From: Vreelandella populi
Lineage (GTDB): Bacteria > Pseudomonadota > Gammaproteobacteria > Pseudomonadales > Halomonadaceae
Reading direction: 5' to 3'
Assembly: GCF_003989825.1 (NCBI RefSeq)
Contig: NZ_RZHE01000015.1
Coordinates: forward strand, 434,001-498,000
DNA length: 64,000 nt
Below, piece after piece: positions 35,714 to 45,123 of this stretch. Position 1 is the first letter of the stretch. Every line of letters starts with the position of its first letter. The notes beneath the pieces are model-generated. The model ran no database searches, was not told where the DNA came from, and saw nothing but the letters and a program-made list of their open reading frames with translations. The position numbers and the translations under genes are program-made.

Positions 35714-36901
35714 TCAGGCAGCGCCCAGCAGCCCATGAGGATCGAGGACAAACTTGCTCGCCACGCCCGCGTCGAACTGCTCGTAGCCCGTTGGCGCGTC
35801 TTCAAGCGAGATCACCTGGGCGTTGACGATCTCGGCGATGTTCAGGCGCCCGTGCAGAATGGCCTGCATCAGCTGGCGGTTGTACTGTACCACCGGCGTC
35901 TGGCCGGTATGGAAAGAGAGCCCCTTGGCCCAGCCTTGGCCAAAGCGCAGGCTTAAGCTTCCAGTCTGCGCGGCTTTCTCGGTCGCGCCCGGGTCTTCGG
36001 TCACGTAAAGCCCTGGAATACCGATGGAGCCGCCTTCGCGGGTGACTTCCATCATCTGGTTAAGCACCACCGCTGGCTGCTCTTTACCGCCGTGCCCGAT
36101 CGCCTCAAAACCGACCGCATCAATGGCGCTGTCCACACTCGGCTCGCCTACCACCGCGGCAATCATTTCGCCCAGGCGATCATGCTTGCTCAGATCAATC
36201 GGCACAAAACCCATCTTACGGGCGTGCTCCAGGCGCGCCTGATTGAAGTCTCCGATCATCACCACCGCTGCGCCTAATAGGCGTGCCGAGGCGGCCGCCG
36301 CCAGTCCTACCGGGCCAGCACCGGCAACGTACACCGTGGAGCCCGCGCCAACGCCCGCTTTTAAAGCGCCGTGGAAGCCGGTTGGGAGAATATCGCTCAG
36401 CATGGTCAAGTCGCGGATCTGGGTCATGGCCTGGTCGCGATCCGGGAACTTCAAAAGGTTGAAGTCGGCGTAGGGCACCATGACGTAGTGCGCCTGCCCA
36501 CCTACCCAGCCACCCATATCAACGTAACCATAAGCGCCGCCTGCACGGTCATCGTTAACATGCAGACAAAGGCCAGTATGGCCATCTTTACAGGTACGGC
36601 AGCGTCCGCAGGCTACGTTGAACGGCACTGACACGATATCGCCAATGCTTAGAAACTCGACGCCCTTGCCCTTCTCGATCACCTCACCGGTGATCTCGTG
36701 GCCCAGTACCATGCCGGTGGGCGCCGTGGTCCGCCCGCGCACCATATGCTGGTCGGAGCCGCAGATATTCGTGGAAACCACTTTCAAGATGACGCCGTGA
36801 TCAATGGGTTTGCCATGGGGCGTTTCCATTTTCGGGTAGGCGATATCCTGGACTTCGACCTTACCGTCGCCGATATAAACAACACCACGATTGTTGGACA
36901 T
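35714..36901 (-). CDS. fdhA: Glutathione-independent formaldehyde dehydrogenase
   Basis: A 395-residue zinc-dependent medium-chain dehydrogenase. Catalytic zinc ligands are in NICGSDQHM and GHEITGEV; structural zinc cysteines are in ACGRCRTCKDGHTGLC; the NAD fold is VYVAGAGPVGLAAAASA. It has the extra inserts and the full length of Pseudomonas FdhA, which oxidises free formaldehyde to formate without glutathione. Here it removes formaldehyde set free by GbcAB, DgcAB and Sox. It is divergent from glyA, with a repeat-rich spacer between. Confidence 0.94.
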   Translation of the reverse strand: MSNNRGVVYIGDGKVEVQDIAYPKMETPHGKPIDHGVILKVVSTNICGSDQHMVRGRTTAPTGMVLGHEITGEVIEKGKGVEFLSIGDIVSVPFNVACGRCRTCKDGHTGLCLHVNDDRAGGAYGYVDMGGWVGGQAHYVMVPYADFNLLKFPDRDQAMTQIRDLTMLSDILPTGFHGALKAGVGAGSTVYVAGAGPVGLAAAASARLLGAAVVMIGDFNQARLEHARKMGFVPIDLSKHDRLGEMIAAVVGEPSVDSAIDAVGFEAIGHGGKEQPAVVLNQMMEVTREGGSIGIPGLYVTEDPGATEKAAQTGSLSLRFGQGWAKGLSFHTGQTPVVQYNRQLMQAILHGRLNIAEIVNAQVISLEDAPTGYEQFDAGVASKFVLDPHGLLGAA

Positions 36902-37338
36902 GCGGAATCCTCTCTTCTAGGCGCTGGCACAGTCTCGAAAACGTTCTCAAGGACTGTCTCAAGAGCTATCTCAAGGACGTTCTCAATAACTGTGCTGGCA
37001 TCATTATTTTTGAATCGAGCTGGCGTATTTGAAGCATTTGCGAGAAGCGCTTCTTGATCAGCAGGCCAACTAAAAACATTAACCTGTTGCCGCAGCATGA
37101 CGCACCCGGCTTACCCGCAATTACTCATAAACGACGTCGAGCAATAGATAGGCGACGTCTTATAAAGCCCCATAAAAAATTCACCCCAATGTCGCAAATA
37201 CGCCGAGCGGTGACGTCGGCAAGCATCTTGGGGGGCAAGGCCAACGATACTATCGCGGCAGGATAGCGTTGACGGTGATGCGATTACCGACGCTAACAGA
37301 CTCCCAGACCGAACAAAGCGACTAGCCTGGAGACCCAG
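36902..37338. other. Divergent control region fdhA-glyA
   Basis: This 437-base region contains the 12-bp tandem repeat next to fdhA and three GACGTC palindromes on the glyA side (37133-37138, 37154-37159, 37212-37217). A possible glyA -35 box TTGACG is at 37269-37274 but the matching -10 (GCTAAC) is poor. No ORF in it is supported and no glycine-riboswitch-like fold was recognised. Confidence 0.5.
36933..36992. repeat. Five-copy 12-bp tandem repeat upstream of fdhA
   Basis: Consecutive 12-mers TCTCGAAAACGT, TCTCAAGGACTG, TCTCAAGAGCTA, TCTCAAGGACGT and TCTCAATAACTG start every 12 bases from 36933. The TCTCAA core is kept in four of five copies. On the minus strand they lie 32-91 bases upstream of the fdhA ATG, so in its promoter or leader. 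Confidence 0.85.
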
Positions 37339-38670
37339 ATGGCTCACAACAACTTTTCTCCCGAAGCCCGCTTGGCCAACTACGACACAGCCCTTGCCTC
37401 GGCAATTGCTGAAGAAACAGCGCGCCAGGAAGCCCATATCGAACTGATTGCTTCCGAGAACTACACCAGCAAGCTGGTGATGGAAGCTCAGGGCACCCAG
37501 CTGACCAACAAGTACGCCGAAGGCTACCCCGGCAAGCGCTATTACGGCGGCTGTGAGTTTGTCGATAAAGTGGAAGCGCTGGCTATCGAGCGGGCTTGTA
37601 GCCTGTTTGGTGCCAACTATGCCAACGTGCAGCCCCACTCTGGCGCCCAGGCCAATGCTGCAGTATTCATGGCGCTGGTAAGCCCGGGCGATACCATTCT
37701 GGGCATGAGCCTGGCCCACGGCGGCCACCTGACCCATGGCGCCGCGCCCAACTTCTCGGGCAAGCACTACAACGCTATCCAGTACGGGCTGGTCGAAGGT
37801 ACCGGCGAGATCGACTACGACGAAGTCGAGCGGCTGGCACGCGAGCATAAGCCGAAAATGATCATCGCTGGTTTCTCGGCCTATTCACGCGTGGTTGACT
37901 GGCGCCGTTTCCGCACCATCGCTGATGAAGTGGGTGCCTATCTCATGGTCGATATGGCCCACGTGGCCGGCTTGGTCGCCGCAGGCCTCTACCCGAGCCC
38001 ACTGCCCCACGCCCATGTGGTGACCACCACGACCCACAAAACACTGCGCGGCCCGCGCGGCGGTCTGATTCTCTCCGCCGATGGCGACGAAACGCTGTAC
38101 AAGAAGCTCAACGGCGCGGTTTTCCCCGGTCAGCAGGGCGGCCCGCTCATGCACGTGATCGCGGCCAAAGCGGTGGCGTTCAAAGAGGCCATGAACCAGG
38201 ACTTCGTCAACTATCAGCGCCAAGTCATCGCCAACGCCCGCACCATGGCCCGCGTCTTCGTTGAGCGCGGTTTTGATGTGGTGTCCGGCGGTACCGACGA
38301 TCACCTTTTCCTAGTCTCGCTGATCAAACAGGGCATTACCGGTAAAGATGCCGACGCGGCCCTTGGGCGCGCGCATATCACGGTCAACAAGAATACCGTG
38401 CCCAACGACCCACAAAGCCCCTTCGTTACTTCGGGTTTGCGCATCGGTACCCCAGCGGTAACCACCCGTGGGATGGTCGAAGCGGACTGCGAACACTTGG
38501 CGGGCTGGATTTGCGACATTCTCGACGTACTAGCCGATCAGCAGGACACCACTGGCGTAGAAAATCAGGTACGCGAAAACGTCGCCGACCTGTGTGCCCA
38601 CTACCCAGTGTATGGGCAAGCCCAAGTCACGCGTGAACACGTGGCCGATAGCGCAGCCTCAGTCGCCTGA
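37339..38670 (+). CDS. glyA: Serine hydroxymethyltransferase of the sox operon
   Basis: The 443-residue PLP enzyme joins glycine and methylene-THF to serine. PLP lysine is in [18 protein letters not shown], with [26 protein letters not shown] and [14 protein letters not shown] also present. Position before soxBDAG identifies it as the catabolic GlyA (GlyA1 type of Pseudomonas) rather than the general one. It is a little longer than usual GlyA (about 417), mainly at the C-terminus. GGAGA lies a few bases before ATG 37339. Confidence 0.94.
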   Translation: MAHNNFSPEARLANYDTALASAIAEETARQEAHIELIASENYTSKLVMEAQGTQLTNKYAEGYPGKRYYGGCEFVDKVEALAIERACSLFGANYANVQPHSGAQANAAVFMALVSPGDTILGMSLAHGGHLTHGAAPNFSGKHYNAIQYGLVEGTGEIDYDEVERLAREHKPKMIIAGFSAYSRVVDWRRFRTIADEVGAYLMVDMAHVAGLVAAGLYPSPLPHAHVVTTTTHKTLRGPRGGLILSADGDETLYKKLNGAVFPGQQGGPLMHVIAAKAVAFKEAMNQDFVNYQRQVIANARTMARVFVERGFDVVSGGTDDHLFLVSLIKQGITGKDADAALGRAHITVNKNTVPNDPQSPFVTSGLRIGTPAVTTRGMVEADCEHLAGWICDILDVLADQQDTTGVENQVRENVADLCAHYPVYGQAQVTREHVADSAASVA

Positions 38671-38684
38671 CGATAGCCGCCAGC

Positions 38685-38700
38685 CGGCTCCGCGGAGCCG
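38685..38700 (+). other. Intercistronic hairpin between glyA and soxB
   Basis: CGGCTCC-GC-GGAGCCG, a small GC-rich hairpin immediately before the soxB Shine-Dalgarno (AAGGAG at 38704). No T-run. It may affect soxB translation or mRNA decay. Confidence 0.45.
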
Positions 38701-38716
38701 ATCAAGGAGAAACTTT

Positions 38717-39967
38717 ATGCAACGTTATTCCGGCTTCGGACTGGTCAAACATGCGCTCGGTCACCACGAGAACTGGGAGCGTCAGTGGCGCAACCCTGAA
38801 CCCAAGAAGCGCTACGACGTCATCATTGTGGGTGGTGGCGGTCACGGGCTAGCCACCGCCTATTACCTGGCGAAAGAGTTCGGCGTCAAGAATGTCGCCG
38901 TGGTCGAAAAAGGCTGGCTGGGCGGGGGTAATACCGCACGTAATACCACTATCGTACGTTCCAACTATCTGTGGGACGAAGCGGGACGTCTTTACAACCA
39001 CTCACTCGATCTGTGGAAAGGCCTTTCCCAGGATTTGAACTACAACGTGATGTTCTCCCAGCGCGGCGTACTCAACCTGGGCCACACACTGCAGGACATG
39101 CGCGATATTCAGCGCCGCGTTCACGCTAACCGCTTGAATGGTATCGACAGCGAGGTAGTCACCCCGCAGCAGATCAAGGAGATCGAGCCTCAGCTTGATA
39201 TCTCCAGCCGCGCCCGCTACCCGATCATGGGGGCGTCCTGGCAGAAAAGTGCTGGCGTGGCGCGCCACGACGCTGTGGCCTGGGGCTTTGCCCGTGGTGC
39301 AGACGCACTGGGTGTCGATCTTTTGCAGAATACCGAAGTGACCGGCTTCAAGATTCGCGATGGCAAGGTGCTGGGTGTTCACACCAACCGCGGCGATATC
39401 GAAGCCAATACCGTGGGCTGCGTGGCGGCGGGCAACTCCGGGGTGCTTGCCAATATGGCGGGTATCAAGCTGCCGCTGGAGTCGCATCCGCTGCAGGCGC
39501 TGGTGTCCGAGCCGCTCAAGCCGATCCTCAATACGGTCACCATGTCTAACCACGTTCACGGCTATATCAGCCAGTCCGACAAGGGCGACCTGGTGATCGG
39601 TGCCGGTATCGATGGTTACTTAGGTTACGGTCAGCGCGGCAGCTATCCGACCATTGAGCACACACTTCAAGCCATCGTCGAGATGTTCCCGATGTTCTCT
39701 CGGGTGCGCATGAACCGCCAGTGGGGCGGCATCGTGGATACCTGCCCGGACGCTTGCCCGATCCTGTCCAAAACGAAGGTTAAGGGCCTGTATTTCAACT
39801 GCGGCTGGGGCACCGGTGGCTTCAAGGCGACCCCCGGTTCCGGGCATGTTTTCGCCGCGAGCCTGGCCAAGGGCGAAATGCATCCCATCGCGGCACCCTT
39901 TTCCATCGACCGTTTCCATACCGGTGCGCTGATCGATGAACACGGCGCCGCTGGCGTGGCGCACTGA
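38717..39967 (+). CDS. soxB: Sarcosine oxidase beta subunit
   Basis: From ATG 38717 (AAGGAG eight bases upstream) the product has 416 residues. An FAD Rossmann motif is at 34-48 ([16 protein letters not shown]), followed by the [16 protein letters not shown] segment of heterotetrameric sarcosine oxidases. His184 in [10 protein letters not shown] is the likely site of covalent FMN attachment by comparison with known SoxB. SoxB holds the sarcosine-oxidising site. A longer in-frame ORF reaches back into glyA but has no support. Confidence 0.94.
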   Translation: MQRYSGFGLVKHALGHHENWERQWRNPEPKKRYDVIIVGGGGHGLATAYYLAKEFGVKNVAVVEKGWLGGGNTARNTTIVRSNYLWDEAGRLYNHSLDLWKGLSQDLNYNVMFSQRGVLNLGHTLQDMRDIQRRVHANRLNGIDSEVVTPQQIKEIEPQLDISSRARYPIMGASWQKSAGVARHDAVAWGFARGADALGVDLLQNTEVTGFKIRDGKVLGVHTNRGDIEANTVGCVAAGNSGVLANMAGIKLPLESHPLQALVSEPLKPILNTVTMSNHVHGYISQSDKGDLVIGAGIDGYLGYGQRGSYPTIEHTLQAIVEMFPMFSRVRMNRQWGGIVDTCPDACPILSKTKVKGLYFNCGWGTGGFKATPGSGHVFAASLAKGEMHPIAAPFSIDRFHTGALIDEHGAAGVAH

Positions 39968-39979
39968 GGAGAGCCCATC

Positions 39980-40369
39980 ATGTTTTATATCTTCTGCCCC
40001 TACTGCAAGGAGCACCGCGAGGAAGAGGAATTTCACGCTCGCGGTCAGGCTCACCTAATGCGCCCTTCCGACCCGGACAACACCAGCGACGAGGAGTGGG
40101 GCGACTACCTGTTCTTCCGCAACAACCCGCGCGGCATTCACCACGAAATGTGGGTGCACTCGGTGGGCTGTCGCAAGTTTTTCAATATCACCCGCAATAC
40201 GGTGACCTACGACATTCTGGAAACCTACCCGATGGGCGAGCAGCCGACCATTACGGCGGCAACGCCCGATGTTCGTCACGAACAAGGCGTCCAGGTGGCC
40301 GATGGCGGTTGGCAAACCGTGGGCGCCCGGTCTGAAAACAAAGCACTGAACGAGGAGACCTCGTCATGA
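39980..40369 (+). CDS. soxD: Sarcosine oxidase delta subunit
   Basis: A 129-residue zinc protein: FCPYCKEHREEEEFH near the N-terminus and GCRKFFNI in the middle supply three Cys and one His ligands. It is a structural subunit of the SoxABDG complex. The usual GQAHLMRP and NPRGIHHEMWVH segments are present. The stop overlaps the soxA ATG (ATGA). The C-terminal 30 residues are a variable tail. Confidence 0.93.
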   Translation: MFYIFCPYCKEHREEEEFHARGQAHLMRPSDPDNTSDEEWGDYLFFRNNPRGIHHEMWVHSVGCRKFFNITRNTVTYDILETYPMGEQPTITAATPDVRHEQGVQVADGGWQTVGARSENKALNEETSS

Positions 40370-43300
40370 CCCAGTCCAATCGTATCGCGGCAGGCGGGCG
40401 TGTCGATCGCTCGCAGGTGCTTGAGTTCACCTTCAACGGTCAACGCTATCAAGGCTTCAAGGGCGACACGCTGGCCTCGGCGCTACTCGCCAACGGCGTC
40501 AATATCGTCAACCGTAGCTTCAAATATTCACGCGCTCGCGGCATTGTCGCCGCAGGTTCCGAAGAGCCCAATGCCGTGGTCCAGCTGGGCGCCCGGGATG
40601 ACACTCAGGTGCCCAACGTGCGTGCCACCCAGCAAGGTCTGTATAGCGGCCTGGTCGCTCGCAGCACCAACGGCTGGCCCAACGTTCAGCGTGACGTAAT
40701 GAGTTGGGTAGGCCGCCTGGGTGGTGGTTTCATGCCGCCAGGTTTCTATTACAAGACCTTTATGGCCCCTGCCTCAATGTGGATGACCTATGAGAAGTAC
40801 ATCCGCATGGGCGCGGGCCTGGGCCGTGCGCCGACCGAGTCTGATCCGGATATCTACGATCACATGCATCATCACTGCGATGTGATGGTGATCGGCGCGG
40901 GTCCGGCGGGGCTTGCCGCCGCGCTTAGTGCCGCACGTGCTGGTGCCCGCGTGATCCTGTGCGACGAGCAGGAAGAGATGGGCGGCTCGCTGCTGGATAG
41001 CCGCGAGACGCTGGATGGCGTTTCCGCCGTACGCTGGGTTGAGCAAGCGCTCAGCGAGCTTGCCGGCATGGAAACCGTGACGCTGCTGCCACGCACCACG
41101 GCCAACGGCTATCACGACCACAACTTTGTCACCCTGCACGAACGGCGTACCGAGCACTTGGCCGATACCGCCCGTGAGGCAGGTTTCCCCGGTGAATCTC
41201 GGGCACGCCTGCATCGCGTGCGCGCCGCCCAGGTAGTATTGGCCAGCGGCACTCATGAGCGGCCGCTGGTGTATGCCAACAACGATCTGCCCGGCAACAT
41301 GCTCGCCGGCGCTATTTCTACCTATATTCGCCGCTACGCGGTAGTGCCCGGCCAGAGCCTGGTGCTCTCCACCAGTAACGACCACGCCTACCGCGCCGCG
41401 CTTGACTGGAAAGAGGCGGGACGCAAGGTGGTCGCCATTGTCGATGCACGAGCCAACCCGGACGGCGATTTGGTGCGCCAGGCGCGCGACAGCGGTATTC
41501 GCGTGATTACCGGCAGCGCCGTCATCGAAGCGCGCGGCAATCAGCGCGTCACCGGGGCGCGTATCTCGGCCATCGACCTTGAGCGTTTCGTGGTGATTGG
41601 AAAAGTCGAGGAGCTTGAGTGCGATACCATCGCAAGCTCCGGCGGCTACAGCCCGGTGATTCACCTCTCGTCGCACACCGGCACTCGTCCGGTATGGAAC
41701 GAAGAGCTACTAGGCTTTGTCCCCGGCAAGGTAAAAGGCATGCACGCGGCAGGCGGCGTGGCCGGCCACTACGCTCTGAGCGAGACGCTGACCGATGGTG
41801 CTCGCGCTGGCCGCCAGGCAGCGCTGGAAAGTGGCTTCAACAATGCGCCGGATATCGTACTGCCCGCCACTCGAGCGCGGCGCGATGCCCCAGCCTGCGC
41901 GCTTTATCAGGTGCCCCATGAAAAGAGCGCCCTGCGCGCGCCCAAGCAGTTTGTTGACCTGCAAAACGATGTGACCGCCGCGGGTATTGAAGTGGCCACC
42001 CGCGAAGGCTTTGAATCCATCGAGCACGTCAAGCGCTACACGGCGCTGGGCTTTGGTACCGACCAAGGGAAGCTGGGTAATATCAACGGTATGGCGATTG
42101 CCGCACGCTGCCTGGATCGTTCGATTCCCGAAGTAGGTACTACCGTGTTCCGGCCCAACTACACGCCGGTCACTTTTGGCGCCATCGTCGGCCGCCACTG
42201 CGGCGAGCTATTTGACCCTGAGCGTTACACCGCGCTACACCAGTGGCATATCGAGAACGGCGCCGAGTTCGAGGACGTGGGCCAGTGGAAGCGCCCCTGG
42301 TATTTTCCACGCACCGTGAATGGCAAGAAGGAAACCATGCATGAGGCGGTCAACCGCGAGTGCCTGGCGGTACGCGAGGGTGTGGGGATTCTGGACGCCT
42401 CGACGCTTGGCAAGATCGATATCCAGGGGCCGGATGCCCGTGAGTTCTTGGGCCGCGTCTACACCAACAAGTGGGCTCAGCTCGCCCCTGGGCGCGTGCG
42501 CTACGGCCTGATGTGCAAAGACGACGGCATGCTGATGGACGACGGTACGACCAGCTGCCTGGGCGATAACCATTTCCTGATGACCACCACCACCGGCGGC
42601 GCGGCAGGCGTGCTCGAGTGGCTGGAGCTGTGGCACCAGACCGAGTGGCCGGAGCTTCAGGTCTACTTCAACTCGGTGACCGACCACTGGGCAACCATGA
42701 CGGTGACCGGCCCGGACGCGCGCAAGCTTTTGTCCGAGCTGACCGACCTGGATTTAGATCGCGAGAACTTCAAGTTCATGGACTGGCGCGATGCCACGGT
42801 GGCAGAGGTACCGGCGCGCATCTTCCGTATCTCGTTCACCGGCGAACTGGCGTTTGAGATCAACGTGCAGGCCAACTACGCCATGCACGTGTGGAAGAAG
42901 CTCTTCGAGCACGGCGAGAAGTACAACCTGACACCCTACGGCACCGAAACCATGCACGTGCTGCGCGCCGAGAAAGGCCTGATCATCGTCGGCCAAGATA
43001 CCGACGGCTCGGTGACGCCCGAGGACCTGGGTATGCAGTGGGCGATTGGCTACGACAAGCCCTTCCCGTGGATCGGCAAGCGGGCCCTATCGCGCCCGGA
43101 TACCCGTCGTAAGGATCGCAAACAGTTTGTCGGCTTAAAGCCCAAGGACCCAAGCGTAGTACTGGAGGAAGGCGCGCAGATCGTCTTCGACGGCAAGCAG
43201 TCGATTCCCATGGACATGAAGGGCCACGTAACGTCGAGCTATTACAGTGCATCGCTCAAGCACGGCTTCGCCCTGGCCGTGGTGATGGGTGGTCATGAGC

Positions 43301-43407
43301 GAATGGGCCAAACCGTGTATATCCCCATGACGGATGGCACGATGCATGAAGCCGAAATCGTTAGCCCTGTATTCATCGATCCGAAAGGAGAGCGCCAGCA
43401 TGTCTAA
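40366..43407 (+). CDS. soxA: Sarcosine oxidase alpha subunit
   Basis: The 1013-residue subunit binds NAD and tetrahydrofolate. Order: an N-terminal 2Fe-2S-like ubiquitin fold without cysteines (FTFNGQRYQGFKGDTLASAL), a Rossmann domain with VIGAGPAGLAAALSAA near 175-190, and a C-terminal GcvT-like domain (about 600-1000; TLGKIDIQGPDAREFL, ELAFEINVQANY) where formaldehyde-level carbon is captured as methylene-THF. Length equals the family norm. It overlaps soxD by four bases and soxG by eight. Confidence 0.95.
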   Translation: MTQSNRIAAGGRVDRSQVLEFTFNGQRYQGFKGDTLASALLANGVNIVNRSFKYSRARGIVAAGSEEPNAVVQLGARDDTQVPNVRATQQGLYSGLVARSTNGWPNVQRDVMSWVGRLGGGFMPPGFYYKTFMAPASMWMTYEKYIRMGAGLGRAPTESDPDIYDHMHHHCDVMVIGAGPAGLAAALSAARAGARVILCDEQEEMGGSLLDSRETLDGVSAVRWVEQALSELAGMETVTLLPRTTANGYHDHNFVTLHERRTEHLADTAREAGFPGESRARLHRVRAAQVVLASGTHERPLVYANNDLPGNMLAGAISTYIRRYAVVPGQSLVLSTSNDHAYRAALDWKEAGRKVVAIVDARANPDGDLVRQARDSGIRVITGSAVIEARGNQRVTGARISAIDLERFVVIGKVEELECDTIASSGGYSPVIHLSSHTGTRPVWNEELLGFVPGKVKGMHAAGGVAGHYALSETLTDGARAGRQAALESGFNNAPDIVLPATRARRDAPACALYQVPHEKSALRAPKQFVDLQNDVTAAGIEVATREGFESIEHVKRYTALGFGTDQGKLGNINGMAIAARCLDRSIPEVGTTVFRPNYTPVTFGAIVGRHCGELFDPERYTALHQWHIENGAEFEDVGQWKRPWYFPRTVNGKKETMHEAVNRECLAVREGVGILDASTLGKIDIQGPDAREFLGRVYTNKWAQLAPGRVRYGLMCKDDGMLMDDGTTSCLGDNHFLMTTTTGGAAGVLEWLELWHQTEWPELQVYFNSVTDHWATMTVTGPDARKLLSELTDLDLDRENFKFMDWRDATVAEVPARIFRISFTGELAFEINVQANYAMHVWKKLFEHGEKYNLTPYGTETMHVLRAEKGLIIVGQDTDGSVTPEDLGMQWAIGYDKPFPWIGKRALSRPDTRRKDRKQFVGLKPKDPSVVLEEGAQIVFDGKQSIPMDMKGHVTSSYYSASLKHGFALAVVMGGHERMGQTVYIPMTDGTMHEAEIVSPVFIDPKGERQHV

Positions 43408-44047
43408 CGTGAGCGTATCTAACGTGCGAGAGTTCAACACCGTGCCCGACGGCAATCCAAAGGTCGAATCTCCTCTGGCGTGGAGCTACCAGCAACATCC
43501 GGCACCCCGTGCCAGCGGCCAGGCAGGCATTGTCCTGCGTGAAAAAGCGCTGCTAGGCCACTTGGTGCTGCGTGGCGGGGCTATTGTGCTGGATGAAGCG
43601 GTTCGAGCAACACTGGGTATGAGCCTACCGGCCAAGCCCAATGCATTGGAACATGACGATAGCGGCGAGCGCTCCATCCAGTGGCTCTCACCCGACGAGT
43701 GGCTGGTGATCGTGCCGGGCGGAGAGGAGTTCAAGCTTGAACGCGCGCTGCGCCAGGTGCTGGGCGATGCCCATTACAGCATCGTCAACGCCAGCGGCGG
43801 CCAGACCGTACTCACGCTTAGCGGCGATAACGCCCGCGAGGTACTGATGAAATCGACGTCCTACGATGTGCATCCCAATGCCTTCCCGGTCGGCAAGGGC
43901 GTGACTACAGTATTTGCCAAGGCGACCGTGGTGCTGCGCCGCCCTTCCGAGACCCATTGGGAGCTGGTCGTGCGCCGCAGCTTTGCCGACTACTGCTACC
44001 GCTGGTTGCTCGACGCCTCAGCGGAATATGGCATCGATACACAATAA
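43400..44047 (+). CDS. soxG: Sarcosine oxidase gamma subunit
   Basis: From ATG 43400 (AAAGGAG eight bases upstream) the product has 215 residues and belongs to the GcvT-related SoxG family: SIQWLSPDEWLVIVPGGEE, SIVNASGGQTVLTLSG and a C-terminal WELVVRRSFADYCYRWLLDA (20 residues). It completes the heterotetrameric oxidase and overlaps the soxA end. A GC-rich hairpin separates it from purU. Confidence 0.93.
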   Translation: MSNVSVSNVREFNTVPDGNPKVESPLAWSYQQHPAPRASGQAGIVLREKALLGHLVLRGGAIVLDEAVRATLGMSLPAKPNALEHDDSGERSIQWLSPDEWLVIVPGGEEFKLERALRQVLGDAHYSIVNASGGQTVLTLSGDNAREVLMKSTSYDVHPNAFPVGKGVTTVFAKATVVLRRPSETHWELVVRRSFADYCYRWLLDASAEYGIDTQ

Positions 44048-44053
44048 CAAGCT

Positions 44054-44079
44054 GGTCGGCCGGGCGTGCCCGGCCGACC
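44054..44079 (+). other. Intercistronic hairpin between soxG and purU
   Basis: GGTCGGCCGGGC and GCCCGGCCGACC form a perfect 12-bp stem with a minimal loop, seven bases after the soxG stop. There is no T-run, so a stability element or leaky Rho-dependent site is more likely than a strict terminator. Confidence 0.6.
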
Positions 44080-44105
44080 CTGACTGCCGATGAAAGAGAA
44101 GCGCC

Positions 44106-44972
44106 ATGAGCCGAATGACGGATACCTGGATACTTGCCGCCCAATGCCCCAGTATTTTGGGCACGGTCGATGTCGTTACCCGCTTTTTAAAGGAGCAGCA
44201 CTGCTATATCACCGAACTTAGCTCGTTTGATGACCGGCTGGGCGAGCGCTTCTTCATCCGGGCCGAGTTTCGTCCCGAGCGTGAAACGTTCGACGAGCAG
44301 GCGTTTCAAGAAAACTTTCTGCCGCGCGCTGCCGATTTTGACATGACGTTTGAACTGACCGCGCCGGCCAAGCGCACGGGCGCGGTCATTCTCGTCTCCA
44401 AGGCGGACCACTGCCTGAACGACCTACTTTACCGCTACCGCACCGGGCAGCTGGCGCTGGATATCAAGGCAATCATCTCCAACCACCCGGACCTTGAGTC
44501 CTTGGCGAGCTGGCATGATCTGCCTTACCATCATCTGCCTATCACCCCCGATACCAAGGCCGATCAGGAGGCCCAAGTGCTCGATATCATCGAGCAGACC
44601 GGGGCGGAGCTGGTGATCCTGGCGCGCTACATGCAGGTGCTCTCGCCGCGCATGTGCGAGCTTCTGGACGGACGGGCGATCAATATCCACCACTCGTTGC
44701 TGCCGGGCTTCAAAGGCGCGAAACCTTATCACCAAGCCTACGACAAGGGCGTCAAGCTGGTGGGTGCTACGGCGCACTACATCAACAACGATCTAGACGA
44801 AGGGCCGATCATCGCCCAAGGCGTCGAGCCGGTGGATCACACCCACTACCCGGAAGATCTGGTAGCCAAGGGGCGCGATATCGAGTGCCTGACGCTGGCT
44901 CGGGCGATTGGTTACCATCTGGAACGACGGGTCTTCCTGCACAACGGGCGCACGGTAGTGTTCGGCAACTAG
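44106..44972 (+). CDS. purU: Formyltetrahydrofolate deformylase
   Basis: The 288-residue enzyme hydrolyses 10-formyl-THF to formate and THF. An N-terminal ACT domain (about 8-85) precedes the formyltransferase fold with VSKADHCLNDLLYR, NIHHSLLPGFKGAKPYHQAY (catalytic Asn-His) and VGATAHYINNDLDEGPII (catalytic Asp). In the betaine pathway it regenerates THF from surplus methylene-THF made by Sox. This matches the purU2 gene of the Pseudomonas sox cluster. Confidence 0.94.
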   Translation: MSRMTDTWILAAQCPSILGTVDVVTRFLKEQHCYITELSSFDDRLGERFFIRAEFRPERETFDEQAFQENFLPRAADFDMTFELTAPAKRTGAVILVSKADHCLNDLLYRYRTGQLALDIKAIISNHPDLESLASWHDLPYHHLPITPDTKADQEAQVLDIIEQTGAELVILARYMQVLSPRMCELLDGRAINIHHSLLPGFKGAKPYHQAYDKGVKLVGATAHYINNDLDEGPIIAQGVEPVDHTHYPEDLVAKGRDIECLTLARAIGYHLERRVFLHNGRTVVFGN

Positions 44973-45123
44973 CCTTTAGGGTTAACGTTTACACTACTTC
45001 AGCAGAACAAAAATCAAGTTTGCTCACTGTTTGACGCGACGGGTATATCACGGGCATCAATCCGCGTTTGCCCTGTCCAACGTCCAGTGAGCCGGCTTTT
45101 TATTTCCAATTCAGAGGTCTTCC

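Noticed and set aside
36784-37098. A 104-codon minus-strand frame with a periodic Val-Leu-Glu pattern upstream of fdhA
   Set aside because: The periodicity is only the translation of the 12-bp DNA repeat, and the frame runs into fdhA in the wrong frame. No ribosome site supports it.
37080-37338. Possible glycine riboswitch in front of glyA
   Set aside because: I could not recognise the paired glycine aptamer cores; the region has palindromic GACGTC sites instead, more like protein control.
38594-38716. A 41-residue extension of SoxB into the end of glyA
   Set aside because: It overlaps glyA codons out of frame, while AAGGAG precedes the ATG at 38717 and the protein then starts as known SoxB.
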